From Bidens hawaiensis (Eukaryota; Streptophyta; Magnoliopsida; Asterales; Asteraceae): DNA of 64,000 bases. The stretch is from assembly GCA_021521415.1 (NCBI GenBank), contig JAIQDT010010108.1:1-64000 (forward strand), read 5' to 3'. The notes beneath the pieces are model-generated. The model did no database searches, was not told where the DNA came from, and worked only from the letters and a program-made list of their open reading frames with translations. The position numbers and the translations under genes were made by a program. Numbering within the stretch: position 1 is the stretch's first letter; each line of letters begins with the position of its first letter. Shown here piece by piece: positions 20,983 through 33,544 of this stretch.

Positions 20983-23900
20983 TCAGAAAAAATATTTCTT
21001 GAGGTGAATGGCATTCCAAGCTCTTGGTAACCTGTTGCCTTCCATTGTGAGCAAATGATATGCCCACTTTCCTGCTTCAGACTCAATTTGATAAGGTCCT
21101 TCCCATTTGGGTGCTAATTTCCCATCAGCCGGATTTGTTGTGTTTTGGAAGGCTTTCCTCAATACTAGATCTCCTTCTTGAAATCTTCTGATTCTGATAC
21201 TTTTGTTATACGCCCCAGCTACCCTTTACTGATAAGCTGTCATTCTGATTTTTGCTAGATCTCTGAGTTCTTCTATAGTATCCAAGTCTTTAAGAAGAAT
21301 TTCTTTATTGGCTTCAGGATCACGGATGCTAGTTCTCACAGTTGGAACCACCATTTCTGTGGGAATTACTGCTTCTGATCCAAACACCAAAGAGAAGGGT
21401 GTCTAGCCTGTCGCATTTTTGGGTGTAGTTCTGTCTGCCCATAGAATATAAGGAAGTTCTTCAGCCCATTTTCCCTTCTTGGATCCTAGCTTCTTCTTTA
21501 GATTGTTGATGATGATCTTGTTGCTAGACTCTGCCTGGCCATTGGCTTGAGGATGAACAGGAGTTGAAGTAATCATTTTGATGCCCCAACTGTCACAAAA
21601 GTTAGGGGTTCTCTTCCCGATAACTTGGGAACCATTGTCACAAACAATTTCAACGGGAATACCAAATCTAGTTATAATATTTCGTTTAATAAAAGATATT
21701 ACTTCCCTTTCTCGGACTTGTACAAATGCTTCTGTCTCAATCCATTTGGAGAAGTAGTCAGTCATAGCAAGCATAAAGACTTTTCGACCTGGTGCTTTTG
21801 GCAGTTTGCCTACAATATCCATACCCCATTTCATGAAAGGCCATGAGGAGGATATAGGATATAGAGGCTCCGCTGGTTGATGAAGGATGTTCGCATGTCT
21901 TTGGCAAGCATCACACTTCTTTGAATACTCCACTGCATCCTTCTTCATTGTTGGCCAGAAGTATCCGGTTCTGAGTATCCTGGAAAATAATGCTCTTCCA
22001 CCTGTGTGATTGCCGAAATCTCCTTCGTGAAAATCCTTAAGTACTTCTTGAATCTCAGGATCCTCGATGCATCTCAGATATGGACCTGCGAGAGATTTTC
22101 TATATACCATATTATCTAATAAAATATATTGGGATACCTTGAGCTTGAAGGACTTGGGATTTTCTGTGACTGGAATTTCTCCAGTCTGAATATAGTTCTT
22201 GATAAGATGGATCCATGATCCTTTATTATTTGAGGATAAAGGATCCCAGAGCACAATTTCTTTATCTTTTGTTATCTCCCCAACTTCCTGTTCTCCTATT
22301 GCTGGGGCGAGAATGTGGATTATTGGGATTTTCAAATCCTCAGGAATCTTCAGAGATGAGGCTAAGTTTGCTAAGGCATCTGCCCCAGCGTTCTCTTCCC
22401 TCGGTACCAGTGTAATACTAAATATTTCAAAGGATTTCGATAATTCCTTCACAACATCTAAATATTTCATTAGTTTCTCACTTTTAACAGCATACGAGCC
22501 ATTAAAGTGGTTAGTTATCAATAAAGAATCTACGAAAACTTGAAGATACCTGATCCTCATACTTTTGGCTAATTTCAAACCTGCAATTAATGCCTCGTAC
22601 TCTGCTTCATTGTTCGTTGATTGGAAATCACAAGCTATGGACTGGGGTAATATGTCCCCCTGTGGCGATTTCAGTAGGATCCCTAATCCTGTTCCTCTCA
22701 CGTTGGATGCTCCATCTGTGAAGAGTATCCAAGGATCCTTGGTCTTTTCTAGTTGCTGGACTTCCAAGTCGGCTTCTCTTTGTAGATCACTAGTGAAATC
22801 AGCCACAAAGTCCGCTAGTGCTTGAGACTTGATTGTTGTTCTCGGCTCGTACTGGATATCGTATGCACTTAAATTTACAGCCCACTTAGCCATTCTACCT
22901 GACAACTCTGGTTTTCTAAGAACATTCTTTACAGGATAAATAGTTCTCAAAATAATACGGTGAGTTTCAAAATCATGTCTTAGTTTAGTAGAAGCCATAA
23001 TAAGTGCGAGAATTAGCTTTTCTAAATGAGAATACCTGGACTCCGCATCTAGAAGACTTTTACTTACATAGTATACAGGATGTTGTTCGCCTTCATGATC
23101 TTTTACCAAGACTGCACTCACTGCATTTCCTGAGATAACAAGATATAGATACAAGGATTCTCCATCCACAGGCTTCATCAGGGCTGGAGCTGAGGATAAG
23201 TAATCCTTAAGTGCTGCAAGCGCAGCTTCATGTTTTTGAGTCCATTCAAACTTCTTGTTCTTTCTAAGAATATCATAGAAGTCTTTACACTTCTCGGAGG
23301 ATCTGGAGATGAATCTATTCAAGGCCGCTATTCTTCCGGTGAGTCTCTGGAAATCTTTGGTATTTGCAGGAGACTTGAGATTGATAATGGCATCGATCTG
23401 CTCCGGGCTTGCTTCAATTCCTCTCTTTGTGACCATATATCCTAGAAACTTTCCAGCCTTAACACCAAAGTGGCATTTGGATGGATTCAGTTTCATGTTA
23501 TAGTGGTCAAGGATATTGAATGCTTCCTCAAGGTCCCTGAGGTGATCCTCTGCTTTCTTCGATTTCACCACCATATCATCTATGTATACCTCCATAGTCT
23601 TGCCCAATTGGTCCTTGAACATCATGTTGAATAGTCTTTGGTACGTTGCTCCTGCATTTCTTAGTCCGAACGGCATAGCAGTATAACAATATATGCCGGT
23701 TGGAGTCATGAATGTTGTATCCTCTTGATCAGATGGTTCCATCTGAATTTGTTGGAATCCAGAGTAAGCATCCATAAAGGTGAGCATTTCATGTCCAGCC
23801 GTTGCATCCACCATGGCATCTATATGTGGTAATGGGAAAGGATCCTTGGGGAATGCCTTGTTTAAATCGGTAAAATCGACACACACCCTCCACTTTCCAT

Positions 23901-24267
23901 TCTTTTTTGAAACAACGACCACATTAGCTAGCCATCTAGGATATTGAACCTCTCTGATCATACCGGCCTTAAGAAGTTTTTCAACTTCTTCTTGTATGAT
24001 CTTGTTCCTCTCAGGAGAGAATTTTCTTCGCTTCTGATGGACGGGTTTAACAGTTAAATCTAGGCCGAGTTTATGGGTGATTACCTCTTTTGAAATACCT
24101 GTCATGTCCGAGTGTTTGAAGGCAAAGGTAGATTTTGTTCGTCCCAATAAGGATATCATATCCTCCTCAAGCTTACTGGGGATACTGGATCCTAGGAACA
24201 ACTTTACTTCTGGATCTTCGGGGTCCAATGCTACTTCTTTGAGGTCTTTCTCCCGAGCTTCCAGCAT
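20983..24267 (-). pseudogene. pol: Tat-type Gypsy pol: RT, RNase H, second RNase H, integrase
   Basis: Order on the minus strand from 24267: reverse transcriptase (about residues 70-270; DAYSGFQQI, YIDDMVV), connection/RNase H region (about 340-490), a second archaeal-type RNase H (about 515-640) with FTDGAS, NNEAEYEAL, FVDSLL and ADALANLA, then integrase with a CDACQRH zinc end and core D (GMDIVG), D (VCDNGSQ), E (GQAESSN). The second RNase H and LPHIDAMVDATAGHEMLTF are typical of the Tat clade. The frame is open for 954 codons to TAG 21403-21405 and continues in the same frame past a TAA at 21226-21228 to the natural end YFF at 20983. Only those two stops disable it. It is separated from gag/protease by frame changes at 24268-24505. 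Confidence 0.92.
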
Positions 24268-25988
24268 GTCCCTAGGATGTTGCTGTAGTTTCTATGCTAT
24301 AGTCTGCTTGGTTGTTGGCTTCATTGATGAAGAGTAATAGTTCCTAGCCTCCGCTTGGTCACCCATTATCTTCACAACTCCCCAAGGAGTAGGTAGCTTG
24401 ATGCATTGGTGATAGGATGAAGCTACAGCCTTCATTCCATTGAGCCAAGGCCTACCTAAAATAACATTGCAACAGGAAAGGTTATCTATAACACAAAATT
24501 TTTGTTAAGAATTTAATCCTTCGATATAAATTAGGAGGTTGATGTCCCCCAATTTCTTCTTGGTTTCACCACTGAAACCGACTAGCACTGATTTTCTAGG
24601 GACAATTTCTGAATCCGTGATGTTCATCTTCTTGAGGACGTCATGTTGGATAATGTTGACCGAGCTGCCCCCGTCCACTAGGATCCTGCGAACATAATGG
24701 TTAGAGATAAATAAATTAATAATCAAACCGTCATAATGAGGATCCTGAATGTTCAGCTTGTCTTCCTCGTCGAAGAAGATTCTCTTGTCTGTTGTTAATG
24801 TGGTTGACACTATTGGGTGATCCCCATTATCCATCTTGGTTTCTTTGGCGAATCTTTTGGATGCAGAAAAAGAAGCTCCGCATATGTCTGAACCTCCAGA
24901 GATGAAATTGACTGCCCGCACATCCGGCTTGTCCTGGTGAGGATTTCGGATTCTTGTATTGAAAAAGATCCTCTGATCAGTCACTTGAGTAGTGGGGATG
25001 AGTGGTCTTCTCTCATTGTCCAACTTGAATTCCTCTATAGGGCTTTCTTCTTTGGCGCAAGAGTCTCTGAATAATTCGTAGTCTCTGGAGACAAAGTTGA
25101 TCACATGGGCATCTGGCGGTGGCGGTGTTGCTTTCTGTGGAAGGTCTTCAGGATCCTGGATCTTGGATTTCTTCCTTCCCAAGAGTTCTTTAAAGTGACC
25201 CTTGCTCAGGAGGTATCCAATTTCTTTCCTTAAGCCGATGCACTCGTCCGTCGCATGGCCAAAATCTTCATGGAATGCGCACCACTTAGACTTGTCCTTG
25301 AAGCCGACAACCTTCTCATTCTTCCTGGGCCACCTTGCTTTTTCTCCCAGATCCTTCATGGCACAAATCAAGCCATGAGTATCTACAGAGAAACAATAGT
25401 CGGAAATGCAAGGATAGTCTTCATCATCATCTCCTTCTTCAACTGTCCGTACGTTCTGATTGTTGAACTTGGCGTACAGCTTCGAATTGTTGTTCCTGTT
25501 CCAGGATCCTTTATTCTTTTCGGGGGTTTCTTGCTTTGTTTGTCCCCCAAGACGATCCTGGATCTTTTTATCTTCTTCTAGGCGGATGTATCTTAATGCC
25601 CTGTTTCTGACTTCATCTAATGTCCTGCATGGAGTCATCACTAAATCGTCATAAAAGGGGGAGCTCTTTTGAATTCCCATCTTGAATGCTTCAACAGCAG
25701 TAGTCATATCAAGGTTTGGGATTTCTAGAGCTTCCTTGCCGAACCTAGTAACGAAATACCTAAGGGATTCATCACTAGGCTGGATAACATGATATAAATC
25801 ACTGGTTAACCTCTCAAATTTCCGACTACAGGAAAATTGAGTGTTTAAACAAATTAACTAAATGAGAGAAAGATGTAACCGAGAAAGGGGGAGACTTAGC
25901 AGCCATTTTAGTGCAGCTCCCGTCAGTGTGGCTCCAAATCCTTTACAAAGGCAAGCCTCTTTGAGTCTTTCAGTAATAGGATTAATCT
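24268..25988 (-). pseudogene. gag: Tat-type gag (C-terminal part) and protease
   Basis: The minus-strand frame 25707-24505 encodes the capsid C-terminus (MTTAVEAFKMGIQKSSPFYD), a Lys/Glu-rich linker, WCAFHEDFGHATDEC in the zinc-region position, and an aspartic protease with VDGGSSVNI. A stop at 24505 and frame changes precede the protease C-terminus (ILGRPWL near 24450) and pol. Upstream the capsid part continues to about 25988 (ERLKEACLCKGFGATLTGAA) with frame breaks, where it is cut by Athila sequence. The missing middle of gag can be judged from the second copy at 31104-32294. Confidence 0.87.
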
Positions 25989-25990
25989 AC

Positions 25991-27518
25991 AAAGGCCGAA
26001 ATACGACCGGGTTTTTCTCAACTTGTGGCTCAATTATTGGTGTTTTACTATATGACTTACCCGGGGCTTCCATCTCAATTTCTTCATCAACCGCTTCCTC
26101 TTCTTCAACTCCACCTATTTCTTTAACTACCTCGGGACCCAAAACCCTTCCGCTACGAGTAGTAATTGCTTACAGTTGAGCGGCCGGATTCATCTGAGTA
26201 GAACCCTAAAACTGTCCTTCATCGTCTCCTCTAGACGTCCCATGCTTCCATTAGGATCCTGCACATTATTTTGAACATTAGTACCATTGTTATTATGATT
26301 ATTATGGTACTGACCTTGTCCTTGATTGTAAGAATTTTGATAGCCGGGTGGTGCGCCTGACGGACGCCAGTTGGAGTTATTCTGATTCGGGTTCTTGTAG
26401 GTGTTCCAATTTTGATTGTTGTTGAAGTTGTTGTTTGGAAACCTATTCTGCCCACCAACATAATCGACTTGCTGATTCATCACCGGGCACTCCAAAGTGT
26501 TGTGTCCACCTCTACAAAACTCACACTTGTCCACCTTTGTCTTAAGTTCCTTCACCTCTCGGGTCAATGATTCCAAAGCAGAAGCCACAGTAATATCCAG
26601 ATTAACCTGGTGTACACCTCGAGAAGATGAGGATGTACTGATAACGGGAATGGAATTCCCACGTCGTGGCCCTTTGGCGAAGTCCTATTGAGAAAAACTT
26701 TCGAACATCTCGTTACATTTGGCGACATTCTTCCTAGCCAGTAGACTTCCTCCCACGGCCGTGTCTAACCGAACTTGGGTTTCGTAGTTCAACCCATTGT
26801 AGAATTTCTCCACGAGAGCCCATGGTGTGAGACCATTCTGTGAGCATCGAGACAACAAGCTCTAAAAACGCTCCCAAGCATGAAAATATTGTTCATCCGG
26901 CTCCATGTGAAACGAGTGAATCTGATCGCGAAGAACAGCCGCTTTAGCCGGTGGGAAGTCTCTCTTGATAAATGCAGAACGTAGTGCTTCCCAAGTGGTG
27001 AACGTGCCAGGTGGCTGCGTGTCAAGCCAAATAGATGCTTTACCTGTAAGTTAAAAAGGAAAAAGATGTAAGAAAATTGCATCTTCAGTAGCACCTTGCA
27101 ATTTAAAAGTTTTCAAAACGAGGTAAAGTCGGTTAATATGAGCCGGCGCATCTTCGTCATCGTTCTCATGAAACTGATTAGTTTGAACGATGTTGTTCAT
27201 GACGTATGATGGAATCTTCCACAAGTTGGGATTGTCGATCTCGGGGACAACGATGCATGACTGGTTTCCGGTTAAGCCATCGAAGGCTTGAGCAGCAATT
27301 GTCCTTGGGTCGGCCATTTGAACTTGTGGTTGGACTCTAGGACTTTCTGGTGGGGTGGTGTGTGGTGAACTGTGTGGTGATGACTTTGGTGTAGATGTAG
27401 CTTCTGGTGTTTTTTTCTCTGCTGACGAGCTGGTCTCGGTTTTGAACGGAGAAAAATCCATATTATCCAGCGGTGGTCCTTGCGAACGAAGATGTGGCAT
27501 ATACCTGAAAAAACGCAA
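25991..27518 (-). pseudogene. gag: Athila-type gag, truncated and broken
   Basis: From the start near 27518 or 27461 the frames give a Pro/Ser/Thr-rich N-terminus, a capsid domain (LTGKASIWLDTQPPGT, FIKRDFPPAKAA, EKFYNGLNYETQ), a zinc finger CEFCRGGHNTLEC (CX2CX3HX4C, residues 22-34 of the frame starting 26588), an Asn-rich tract and TRSGRVLGPEVVKE before an acidic Glu tract. The finger and the RSGRVL region are characteristic of Athila gag. Stops or frame changes near 27050, 26860, 26688 and 26190 make it non-functional. Confidence 0.88.
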
Positions 27519-27674
27519 CAGACCAAATGGGTAGACTCTAATAAAAGATTCGAAAATAAAATAAAATAAAATAAAACTTAAAAATTAGACTCCTACCACT
27601 CAAACGAAAATAAAACAAATAGCACGTATGTAGCAAATAAGTCCAAGTAAAGCTAATAAAGCAATCGCTAAGTG

Positions 27675-27692
27675 TCCCCGGCAACGGCGCCA
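27675..27692 (-). other. Athila primer binding site (tRNA-Asp type)
   Basis: tccccggcaacggcgcca is the complement of TGGCGCCGTTGCCGGGGA, the classic Athila primer site, six bases from the LTR edge. Confidence 0.92.
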
Positions 27693-27698
27693 AAAACT

Positions 27699-29666
27699 TG
27701 ATGTGCTAAAAGTAGTCAAATAACTAATAACTAAAATTATACTAATCTAGACACTAAGTAATAATCTAGAACCGGTCGACTCTAGTACAGCTAAGTAAGT
27801 TCGGATATCGAACCCACGAGACTCTTTAAATTACGAAACTAGCAAATTAGACTCAACTGCAAGACACGACTATTTATTAATAATATTTGAGGGGGAATTT
27901 AATACTAATTAATTAAAACTCAATAATAATTAACTAACAAATACTTTAATTAACTAATTATTAAACTAATTAAAACAAACCATAATTAATAAAATAATAA
28001 TAAAACATAATCATTACTTTAAACTAATTAATTAATTAATTAAACTTAAACTCAATTACTTTTAAACTAATAAACAATTAAGCAAACTTAGATTAACTCA
28101 GATGATGAAGATAAACTACCCAGGCCAGAATCCCCAAAGTTACGGTTATTAATTAAATGGAAAACTCAAGTTATGGAACCGGGATCATAAAATAGACCCT
28201 TGACAGAAAACCCGAACAGGACCCTTGAACTTCAAGAAGACGCCTATGGATTTCTAACAAGTTTTAAGACTCAGCAGTTTTATGAATTAAACTTCCTTAC
28301 GGTTATTTAATAATTTATGTTCAAGTATCTTTATGACGAAAACCTACCTTACAGCTCGTAATTCAAAGATAGCAAAGCAGACTCAGTTAACTTAATAGAC
28401 TAAGCTGACAATCAAACCTAGACGGACTCCTTACGAAGAACTAAATCTAGCAATCCCAACAAGCAAAGATCTATCACCAACCTATCACCTTACAACTTTC
28501 TAGGCTGGTAGTTCACTTTTATCTATTTACTTAATTTAATTGTTTCTATGATTTTAATGCATATTAATCACAAACTAGCCAAGAACACACAGTAAATGAC
28601 CTAACAAAACCCTCTCCTATGAAACAATCAACAAGGGTAATGTGAAACAATAAATCTAAGTAAATAAAACCAAGTAATCATACGCATCAATTAACTCAAA
28701 CTTAACAGTTTGCTTAAAACATAAAACCCATAACGAAACGAATCCCAAATAATATCAAACCAAACAAAGGTTCATCACAAGCCTAGGCAGTCTAATAAGT
28801 TTAGCCTAACATCTTAAAATCAAAGAAACTAAAATAATTAAGTTCAACAACCAAGCTCATAATTAAAATAATAAATTCAAACCGAACTATGATGATGCTT
28901 GGTTGGGTAGGTGATGAACACAAACGATCTCCACTTGAACCAAATACTTTTTCTCTCTTGCTTACGGATCCTTTGCGAATGTGGGGTTTTTTCTCCAAAA
29001 CTCAGAAAAAACCTTATGTCGAACTCTACCTTCCTTCTTTCTTTTGTTTACGGGTCTTTTTTTTAATAATAATGGTGACCCCCTTTTTATTCTTTGCTAT
29101 AACCAACCTCTAAATCTAGCGGGCCAAGTTTGGGCTGCCAAGTCCATCAAATCTGGAAAGAAACTTATTTCTTTTTTTCTTTTAAACGTGGCCCATGTTT
29201 GCCAACAAATATAATACTATGTAACCAAATTCTCATGTGAATTACTGGCCACTTGTTTGACAACAATAATTGTTGGCCTCCATAATAATAACTTGTCATC
29301 TCATTGATTCTTTGTTCTTTTCTTTCTGCATGAGATTAAATTAACAAGTGACCAACTTATCATTTATAAATTACAAAATAATATCTAAATACTTAAAATT
29401 AATTTATGTATGCATGTTTGCTTATTCTTAGCTTCAAATGATCATTTAATTGCAAATCCACACATATGCATTTCAAGTAAACATCTCTTACACATTCATC
29501 GTTATCAATTATTATTTTTAATTTACTATTTAAAGCTTGTATTCACATGAAGCCTTTAAAATTCAAATATGAGTCAAATATAAATATATATAATAAAATC
29601 ACGCTCAAAGTACTAAAAAGTTTAGGAAACATTTATATAAAAATATATATCTTTTAGACTACATCA
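27699..29666 (-). repeat. Athila-type 5' LTR, 1968 bp
   Basis: Runs from tgatgtgctaaaa to gactacatca, TG...CA with a short inverted terminal repeat TGATGT/ACATCA. It is A/T-rich and non-coding. Length fits Athila LTRs. The right edge is set by the abrupt return of Tat gag sequence. Confidence 0.8.
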
Positions 29667-29768
29667 TTGAGCTGCCGTGATTGGCGGAGGCATCGGTGGC
29701 AAAGTCCTCGATGAGAGAGGAATTGATGAGGGCATGGTTGACGAAGCAGAAGTGGATTGAGAGGCCAT
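29667..29768 (-). pseudogene. gag: Tat-type gag N-terminus (detached)
   Basis: On the minus strand, starting at ATG 29766-29768, it encodes a Ser/Pro-rich start and the PSSIPLSSRTLPPMPP segment, matching the N-terminus of the second copy at 32294. It is the displaced first exon-like part of the gag interrupted at 25988. Confidence 0.75.
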
Positions 29769-29832
29769 TGAAAGTGATATGGGTATGAAAAATTGTAAAT
29801 TGATAGGAATAATCTGGATTATAGCACCGATT

Positions 29833-29850
29833 GCCCCACGGTGGGCGCCA
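29833..29850 (-). other. Tat primer binding site, first copy
   Basis: gccccacggtgggcgcca, complement of TGGCGCCCACCGTGGGGC, three bases left of the LTR. It resembles the tRNA-Arg-type site of Ogre/Tat elements; the tRNA assignment is from memory. Confidence 0.75.
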
Positions 29851-29853
29851 AAT

Positions 29854-30205
29854 TGTTTTGGACAAAAATCGGCTAAGGATCAAGTATCCAAATCTGTTAT
29901 GTGAGGTAAGGTGCCAATTCGATAATAACAAGTGTATAAGCATGATATCGGTGAACACAATGGTTTGATCACGAGGGAAAAAGCCCTTAACCAAGATAGT
30001 CTTACTTCGGTCAAAACTTATCAAGGCAATCGTTGGTAAAATAGCTCCGGTCAATGATTAATAAGATAATCTTTGGTCTAAGTACTTTAGTCAATGATCA
30101 ACAAAGTAACCTTTGGTCGATGAGTATATGGTTATCTCGGTCTCCGGCACAAAAAACCCCCGGACGGTGAAAAATATCACCGTCGAATTTATTAACAAAA
30201 AGTGG
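29854..30205 (-). repeat. Tat LTR, left part only
   Basis: Matches the first 350 bp of the LTR at 32381. Around 30200 the match breaks and inverted gag sequence starts. Confidence 0.85.
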
Positions 30206-30470
30206 TATGATGGGAGCACCGATCCTGAGGAACATGTTGCCCAATATAGGGAAAGGATGGAGATTAATCCTATTCCTGAAAGACTCAAAAAGGCTTGCCT
30301 TTGTAAAGTATTTGGAACCACACTGACGGGAGCTGCACTAAAATGGCTGCTAAGTCTCCCCCCTTTCTCGGTTACATCTTTCTCTCATTTAGTTAATTTG
30401 TTTAACACTCAATTTTCCTGTAGTCGGAAATTTGAGAGGTTAACTAGTGATTTATATCGTGTTATCCAAC
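30206..30470 (+). pseudogene. gag: Inverted fragment of Tat gag
   Basis: Encodes WYDGSTDPEEHVAQYRERM and KACLCKVFGTTLTGAALKWL on the plus strand, while all surrounding Tat sequence is minus. It is the inverted counterpart of 31104-31370. The frame runs on into LTR sequence, so no functional product is expected. Confidence 0.88.
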
Positions 30471-31100
30471 CTGTCAGGATCAGTGGTACTCAGTACTTGG
30501 TATTATTAACAATTGTTTCTTATGTGTAGGTTGTTATTTAATAAGTATAACGGCTCCAAGACTTATTCCACCGGATATCTCGCTATTGAACTTGTCAAAC
30601 ACGTGGTCTAATGGCTGTAACACGTTTAGTGGGAGAAGTGGCGGATTTATAGGACTTCTTGTTGTGTCACAAATAACTGAGTACTGAGGACATGTTATTC
30701 TTGAAGACATGTCTGGATCAATTATCCTTCTGAAGAGTTCCAGAGCTATGTCAGGATCATGGATCCTCGGTATTTGGTGCTGTTAACGGTTGTTTCTTAT
30801 ATGAAGGCTGATATTTATCAAGTGTAATGGCTAGAAGACCTGGTCTACCACCTATTCTAAGCCTGAGTGATGGAGCACGTGGTCAAAGTTGTTGTTACGA
30901 TTATATTGAAGACATGGCGGATTTTTAGGGATTATTAGTTAATAGTATTTATTAATCATAACTCCCTTGAGTTATTATCTTATATATATAATGGAGATTG
31001 TGATCAGTTAGAAAACACATGTACTTACACACACTTGAGCATAACTAAACACTCTCTCGACACTAGCTTTCATTGTAACCTCGATCATATTCTCCACCAC
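30471..31100 (+). repeat. Inverted fragment of Tat LTR, right part
   Basis: Reverse complement of about 32740-33390, with its own drift. It lies as a spacer between the two inverted gag arms. Confidence 0.85.
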
Positions 31101-31103
31101 ATT

Positions 31104-32294
31104 TGGATAACACGATATAAATCACTAGTTAACCTCTCAAATTTCCGACTACAGGAAAATTGAGTGTTAAACAAATTAACTAAATGAGAGAAAGATGTAA
31201 CCGAGAAAGGGGTGAGACTTAGCAGCCATTTTAGTGCAGCTCCCGTCAGTGTGGCTCCAAATACTTTACAAAGGCAAGCCTCTTAGAGTCTTTCAGGAAC
31301 AGGATTAATCTCCATCCTTTCCCTATATTGGGCAACATGTTCCTCAGGATTGGTGCTCCCATCATACGTCTTCATGTTGGTTAGTATCAAAAGATATAGG
31401 ATCGTACCAGTTACCTCTTTGCTGGGTGGAGTTTGGTATTCCAGACGAGTATCTGGGAAAAGAGGAGTCAGCAATCGAAGTGGGTCCTCCATAAGCAATG
31501 GTTTGCATGGGAATTATGTCCCCATCATGGACTTCGGAAGATTGTATGTGCTGGATTCCTGAGGATCCTTGATCTTGAACAAAGGACCCCTGAATATATA
31601 ACCCAGAAGATCCCTGAGGAATGACTCGTGATCCCTGTTGAAATTGCGAGTATCCCTGAGCCGATTGACCCGCGGACCCTTGTTGAAGGATATGTGATCC
31701 TGACTGGAAGAGTGAGGATCCTTGAGCTTGCTGACCCATGGATCCTTGTTGAAGGATATGGGATCCTGGCTGAAACATTGAGGATCCTTGAGCTGGTTGA
31801 CCCATGGACCCTGGTTGCAGGATAGAGGATCATGGCTGAAACATTGAGGATCCTTGAGCCTGTTGACCCACGGACCCTGGTTGCAGGATAGAGGATCCTG
31901 GCTGAAACAGTGAAGATCCTTGCGAAAGCTAAGCCACGGACCCTGGACTGGTGAAATCCAGCATCCTGGGCACCAGGGGAGTGAGATCTTCTGCTGGCCT
32001 CTTATTCTTCCTGAGATCTTCTATCTCACGAAGGATCCTCTGGTTAGTCTTGTTTTGCTGCTCCATGTATGCTTTAACCTGCGAAAACATAGATGAAACA
32101 TCACTGTTAGTATTAACCACCGGGGTAGCAGCAGCGGTTTTCAAGCTCTAGAAGACTGGTAGTTGCGTTCTGCTTCCAGCAGCAGTTGTCCGTTGAGCTG
32201 TCGTGATTGGAGGAGGCATCGGTGGCAAAGTCCTCGATGAGAGAGGAATTGATGAGGGCATGGTTGACGAAGCAGAGGTGGATTGAGAGGCCAT
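31104..32294 (-). pseudogene. gag: Second Tat gag copy, N-terminal two thirds
   Basis: Minus strand from ATG 32292-32294: Ser/Pro-rich N-terminus, a short coiled-coil segment (SQVKAYMEQQNKTNQRIL), then a repetitive Gln/Gly/Ser tract of about 22-residue units (GSHILQQGSMGQQAQGSS), then the capsid segment TYDGSTNPEEHVAQYRERM. Stops occur near 32146, 31929, 31820 and 31283. It ends at about 31104 by joining inverted LTR. It shows what is missing from the first copy. Confidence 0.83.
31640..31945 (-). repeat. 66-bp coding tandem repeat in Tat gag
   Basis: Four to five units of 66 bp, each starting near ggatccttgagc and containing gacccatgga and ggctgaaacattga. In frame it gives 22-residue repeats rich in Gln, Gly and Ser. 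Confidence 0.85.
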
Positions 32295-32359
32295 TGATAG
32301 TGATATGGGTATTAAAGGTTGAATATTGATATGGTATTTTCTGGATTATAGCACCAACT

Positions 32360-32377
32360 GCCCCACGGTGGGCGCCA
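32360..32377 (-). other. Tat primer binding site, second copy
   Basis: Identical to the site at 29833-29850, three bases from the LTR start at 32381. Confidence 0.78.
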
Positions 32378-32380
32378 AAT

Positions 32381-33456
32381 TGTTTTGACAAAAATCAGCT
32401 AAGGATCAAGTATCCAAATCTGTTATGTGAGGTAAGGTGCTAACTCGATAATGACAAGTGTATCAGCGTAATATTGGTGAACACGATAATTTGATCACAA
32501 GGGAAAAAGCCCTTAACCAATATAGTCTTACTTCGGTCAAAACTTATCAAGGTAATCGTTGGTAAAATAGCTCCGGTCAATGATTAATAATATAATCTTT
32601 GGTCGAAATACTTTAGTCAATGATCAACAAGGTAACATTTGGTCGATGAGTATATGGTTATCTCGGTCTCCGGCACAAAAAACCCCCGGACGGTGAAAAC
32701 TATCACCGTCAAGTTTATTAAAAACAAAATGTGATTACAAGTGTTTATGGAGTATATGATCGAGATTACAAAGAAAGCTAGTGTGTAGAGAGAGTATTTT
32801 CTTCTGCTCTAGTGTGTGTGTGTAAGTACATGTGTGTCCTATTCGATCATATCTCAATTATATATATAAGATAATAACTCATTGGAGTTATTAATAATTA
32901 AGACTATTAACTAATTTTCCTAAAAACCGTCTTTATCTTGAATATACTTGTAACAGCCACTTTGACCAAGTGCTCCATCACTCAGGCTGCGAATTAGGGG
33001 GAGGACCAGGTCTTGGAGCCGTTACACTTGATAAATATCAGCCTTCATATAAGAAATAATCGTTAATAGCATCAAATACCGAGGATCCAGGATCCTGACA
33101 TAGCTCTGGAACTCTTCAGAAGGATAATTGATCCAGACATGTCTTCAAGAATAACATATCCTCAGCACTCAGTTATTTGTGACTCAACAAGAAGTCCTAT
33201 AAATCCGCCACTTCTCCCACTAAACGTGTTACAGCCATTCGACCACGTGTTTGACAAGTCCAATAGCGATATATCCGGTGGAATAAGTCCTGGAGCCGTT
33301 ATACTTATTAAATAACAACCTACACACAAGAAACAATTGTTAATAATACCAAATACTGAGAATCACTGATCCTGACAGGGTCTATCTAAGGATAACTGAT
33401 CCAAGAACATATGTCAGGATAACGTATCCACAGTGTCAAATTTATGTGCCCTAACA
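32381..33456 (-). repeat. Complete Tat-type LTR, 1076 bp
   Basis: Runs from tgttttgacaaaaatc to gtgccctaaca. It contains atatatataaga near 32870, a candidate TATA region, and gtgtgtgtgtaagtac near 32815. It served to define the LTR fragments at 1-54, 29854-30205 and 30471-31100. Confidence 0.88.
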
Positions 33457-33544
33457 ATAATTAGTTAAAAATCCTTTAAATCCCAAAAACAAAACGAATG
33501 ATAAAACTGGTTGTGGCCGGGGTTCGAACTAGCACGAATGGCCG

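Larger units (their letters stand above)
25991..29666 (-). mobile_element. Truncated Athila-type Gypsy element (gag, PBS, 5' LTR)
   Basis: A minus-strand element with its 5' LTR on the right, an Athila-type primer site and gag. Protease, pol and the 3' LTR are absent: the sequence passes from Athila gag directly into Tat gag near 25990. The Tat gag resumes right of the LTR at 29667 with its N-terminal part, and about 0.9 kb of Tat gag is missing. A deletion after insertion removed both, so no duplication can be recovered. Confidence 0.85.
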
